In this document: positions 62,174 to 64,000 of the stretch, in pieces
Layout of the letters: every line of letters begins with the position of its first letter
Position numbering within the stretch: position 1 is the first letter of the stretch
From: Deltaproteobacteria bacterium
GTDB taxonomy: Bacteria; Desulfobacterota_D; UBA1144; Nemesobacterales; UBA2774
Direction: 5' to 3'
Assembly: GCA_040223695.1 (NCBI GenBank)
Contig: JAVKFU010000020.1
Coordinates: 62,001 to 126,000, forward strand
Length of the DNA stretch: 64,000 nt
The notes under the pieces: generated by a model
Seen by the model: only the letters and a program-made list of their open reading frames with translations
Database searches by the model: none
What the model was told of the DNA's origin: nothing
Program-made: the position numbers and the translations under genes

Positions 62174-62935
62174 CTAAAGCGTCGTCCATCCCCCGTCAAT
62201 CACAAGGTCGGAGCCAGTTACATACCTCGCTTCATCGCTTGCGAGATAGAGAACGGCGTGGCCGACCTCCACAGGCTCGGCGCGCCGCACGAGCGGAATC
62301 ATATCCGCGGCTATCTTATCGAGCTGCTCATCCGCGTCGGGAGGATTTCCCATAAACTCGGGGTCCATTTTGGTTTTTATATAGCCGGGGCAGACGGAAT
62401 TCACCCGGATATTGTCTTTGGCGTGGTCGAGCGCCATACTCCTGGTTATCTGTCTCACCGCTCCCTTGGACGCGTTATAGGCGACGCAGTTCTCCATTCC
62501 CACCATTCCGAGTACGGACGAGTTGTTTATTATCGAGCCGCCGCCGTGCTTGGCCATATAGGGAACCACGTATTTACTCACAAGGAAAACACCCTTTACG
62601 TTTATATTTATCGTCCTGTCCCACACATCCGCCGTAGTCGTAACCACCGTGCCTCCCTCGAGTATTCCGGCGTTGTTGAACAGTATATCGATCCTGCCGA
62701 ACTGTCCGTAAAAATCATCGACCGCACTTTTAACATCCTCTTCGACCGAGACGTCGCCTTCGAGTGCTACAATCTCTCCCGGCCCTTCAGCCGCCGAGAC
62801 CACCTCATCCAGCTTCGATTTCGTCCGCCCCATTATGCCCACTCTGGCGCCCTCTTCACAAAATAGTAGCGCCGTCGCCCGCCCTATGCCCTCCCCTCCT
62901 CCGGTTATGAACGCGGTTTTTCCTTCCAGTCTCAT
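62174..62935 (-). CDS. Short-chain dehydrogenase/reductase
   Basis: The 253 residues have the TGGGEGIGRA cofactor loop (11-20), NNAG (87-90), and the catalytic S140-Y153-K157. The downstream PG motif VNSVCPGYIKT and C-terminal GSDLVIDGGWTTL are normal for classical SDRs of the glucose dehydrogenase/FabG type. GGGAGGA precedes the ATG. Substrate unknown. Confidence 0.93.
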   Translation of the reverse strand: MRLEGKTAFITGGGEGIGRATALLFCEEGARVGIMGRTKSKLDEVVSAAEGPGEIVALEGDVSVEEDVKSAVDDFYGQFGRIDILFNNAGILEGGTVVTTTADVWDRTININVKGVFLVSKYVVPYMAKHGGGSIINNSSVLGMVGMENCVAYNASKGAVRQITRSMALDHAKDNIRVNSVCPGYIKTKMDPEFMGNPPDADEQLDKIAADMIPLVRRAEPVEVGHAVLYLASDEARYVTGSDLVIDGGWTTL

Positions 62936-63050
62936 ATCAGTTGATCCTCCCGTCTTTTCAAGTAGTTATTGGAAATTCTACTTAGATTGGGAATCCGAAA
63001 CAAATGAGTCGCTTATCAAAGGAGAAATTAAGCGGCTGTACTTACAAGCC

Positions 63051-64000
63051 TTAAATCCCCGGCCCGCATTCTATGCTGTCCTGGGAAAGGCCGGGACCCA
63101 TGTTTAGCTTTTCATTCGCGTCTCTCAAAGCGGTTCTGACTCCCTCTTCTATAACGGGGTGGTAAAAAGGCATATCGAGCATATCGCATATTGTCATCTT
63201 ATTCTCGAGCGACCACGCGAGCAAATGCCCTATGTGCTCGGCCCTCGGACCGAACATCTCGGCTCCCAGGAATAATCCGCTCCCGTATTCAGCGTATATA
63301 TGGAGCAAACCCCTGTTTTTAAGCATCACCCTGCTCCGGCCCTGATTCTCGAAAGAGACCTTACCCGTAACGAAGCAAAGATTTTCCCTTTCCTTGAGCT
63401 CATTATAACCCTGTCCCGTGATAGCTATCTGGGGCTCCGTGAAAACAATCGTAAGCGGCGTCGTTCTCCGCCCCGCCCTTATATCGGGGAAGGCGGCCGC
63501 GTTCTCCCCCGCAATATGCCCCTCGTCCGAGGCTTCGTGAAGTAACGGCAGGTGGTTGTCCGCGTCCCCTGCGATGAAAACAGAGCTTTCTCCGCACTGA
63601 AGCGTAAAACGGTCGTAGAGCGGAACCCCTCTCCCGTCAAGCTCAAGACCGGTGTTTTCAAGCCCTAGATTCTTTACGTTAGGCACTCTGCCCGTGGCCG
63701 CAAGCAGGTAATCAAAACTTTCGGTACGATCCCCGCCTTCGAGGTCCCTGAACTTCACAGAAATTTTATTCCCATTCTTTTCGACGCTGTAAACCAGGGC
63801 GTCGGTATCGACATAAAATTCTTCGGCGAAGGTCTTCGCGGCGTATTTTTTTATCTCGGGATGATTTAGCGGCCCGACGAGTCCGTCTTTGCTCAGTATT
63901 ATCGTCCGAACCCCCAGACGGTGGAGCGCCTGACCCAGTTCGAGACCTATTATTCCCGCGCCGAAGACGACCGCCGATTCGGGCAGATCGTTCCAGTAAA
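63051..64000 (-). CDS. Pyridine nucleotide-disulfide oxidoreductase (dihydrolipoyl dehydrogenase-like), C-terminal part
   Basis: The frame is open to the right edge, so the protein is truncated; 316 residues are visible. They include the NAD-binding loop VVFGAGIIGLELGQAL, the FAD loop ATGRVPN...VFIAGDAD, and the dimerisation domain ending in FYHPVIEEGVRTAL. The His-Pro-x-x-Glu unit matches the catalytic His-Glu of the class I family (Lpd, mercuric or glutathione reductase), although the usual HAHPT is FYHPV. The redox disulfide lies outside the window. It may be an Lpd paralogue rather than the dehydrogenase-complex E3. Confidence 0.88.
   Translation of the reverse strand, partial: YWNDLPESAVVFGAGIIGLELGQALHRLGVRTIILSKDGLVGPLNHPEIKKYAAKTFAEEFYVDTDALVYSVEKNGNKISVKFRDLEGGDRTESFDYLLAATGRVPNVKNLGLENTGLELDGRGVPLYDRFTLQCGESSVFIAGDADNHLPLLHEASDEGHIAGENAAAFPDIRAGRRTTPLTIVFTEPQIAITGQGYNELKERENLCFVTGKVSFENQGRSRVMLKNRGLLHIYAEYGSGLFLGAEMFGPRAEHIGHLLAWSLENKMTICDMLDMPFYHPVIEEGVRTALRDANEKLNMGPGLSQDSIECGPGI

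Overview
This window looks like a piece of chromosome from a Gram-negative bacterium, probably of a deltaproteobacterial-type lineage (Desulfobacterota or a related candidate phylum). That placement is inferred from gene content and order, because there is no rRNA gene to settle it. The Gram-negative call rests on a heptose isomerase for LPS, an OprB-type porin, a TolC-type outer-membrane channel, several lipoproteins with lipoboxes and an AsmA-type protein. The rpoN-hpf-ptsN-hprK-rapZ order is typical of such lineages. Base composition and gene style look even throughout. I see no insertion sequence, prophage, CRISPR array, rRNA or tRNA.

Left part (1-21.8 kb) is mostly minus-strand housekeeping. 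It holds the start of nusA and rimP behind a promoter with a hairpin leader; a TgpA-like transglutaminase; an ECF sigma / anti-sigma / CpxP-like periplasmic sensor operon; a mutL-gmhA-yacG-efp operon; a secreted protein with three copies of an unnamed domain; a radical SAM protein; ispG; and topA with a recently duplicated zinc ribbon. Two LuxR-type regulators with defective receiver pockets flank ugd. The first has a sigma-54-like promoter and upstream repeated half-sites. The second has a strong sigma-70 promoter overlapped by an inverted repeat. dprA, two small thiamine-linked proteins, a DUF1285-like gene and hemW follow.

Middle part (21.8-45.3 kb): a four-gene TolC/MacA/MacB-type efflux operon; a lipoprotein with seven FG-GAP-like repeats; eno; leuC-leuD; then the rpoN-hpf-ptsN-hprK-rapZ-EIIA(Man) cluster, which links sigma-54, ribosome hibernation and PTS-type nitrogen/carbon signalling but lacks HPr and EI here. 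After it come a HAD phosphatase overlapping an alpha/beta hydrolase, an EamA transporter, a WG-repeat lipoprotein, a zinc alcohol dehydrogenase and a Lon-type AAA+ protease.

Right part (45.3-64 kb) is a looser set of accessory metabolic and envelope genes: a glutamine amidotransferase, a NadM-type nucleotidyltransferase, an SGNH hydrolase, aat, a SelW-like protein, mscL, a large AsmA-family protein, an MFS exporter, dienelactone hydrolase, a methyltransferase, an OprB porin, a type-B carboxylesterase lipoprotein, an FmdB zinc ribbon protein, a flavodoxin-type protein, a YdjM-type membrane protein, an SDR and a truncated disulfide reductase at the edge.

No complete, clearly undescribed defence or biosynthetic system is visible. 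The best leads for new biology are the two pocket-defective LuxR regulators with their unusual promoters, the sigma/anti-sigma/CpxP-like module, the three-domain secreted protein, the non-canonical EF-P tip loop and the hairpin leader of rimP-nusA.
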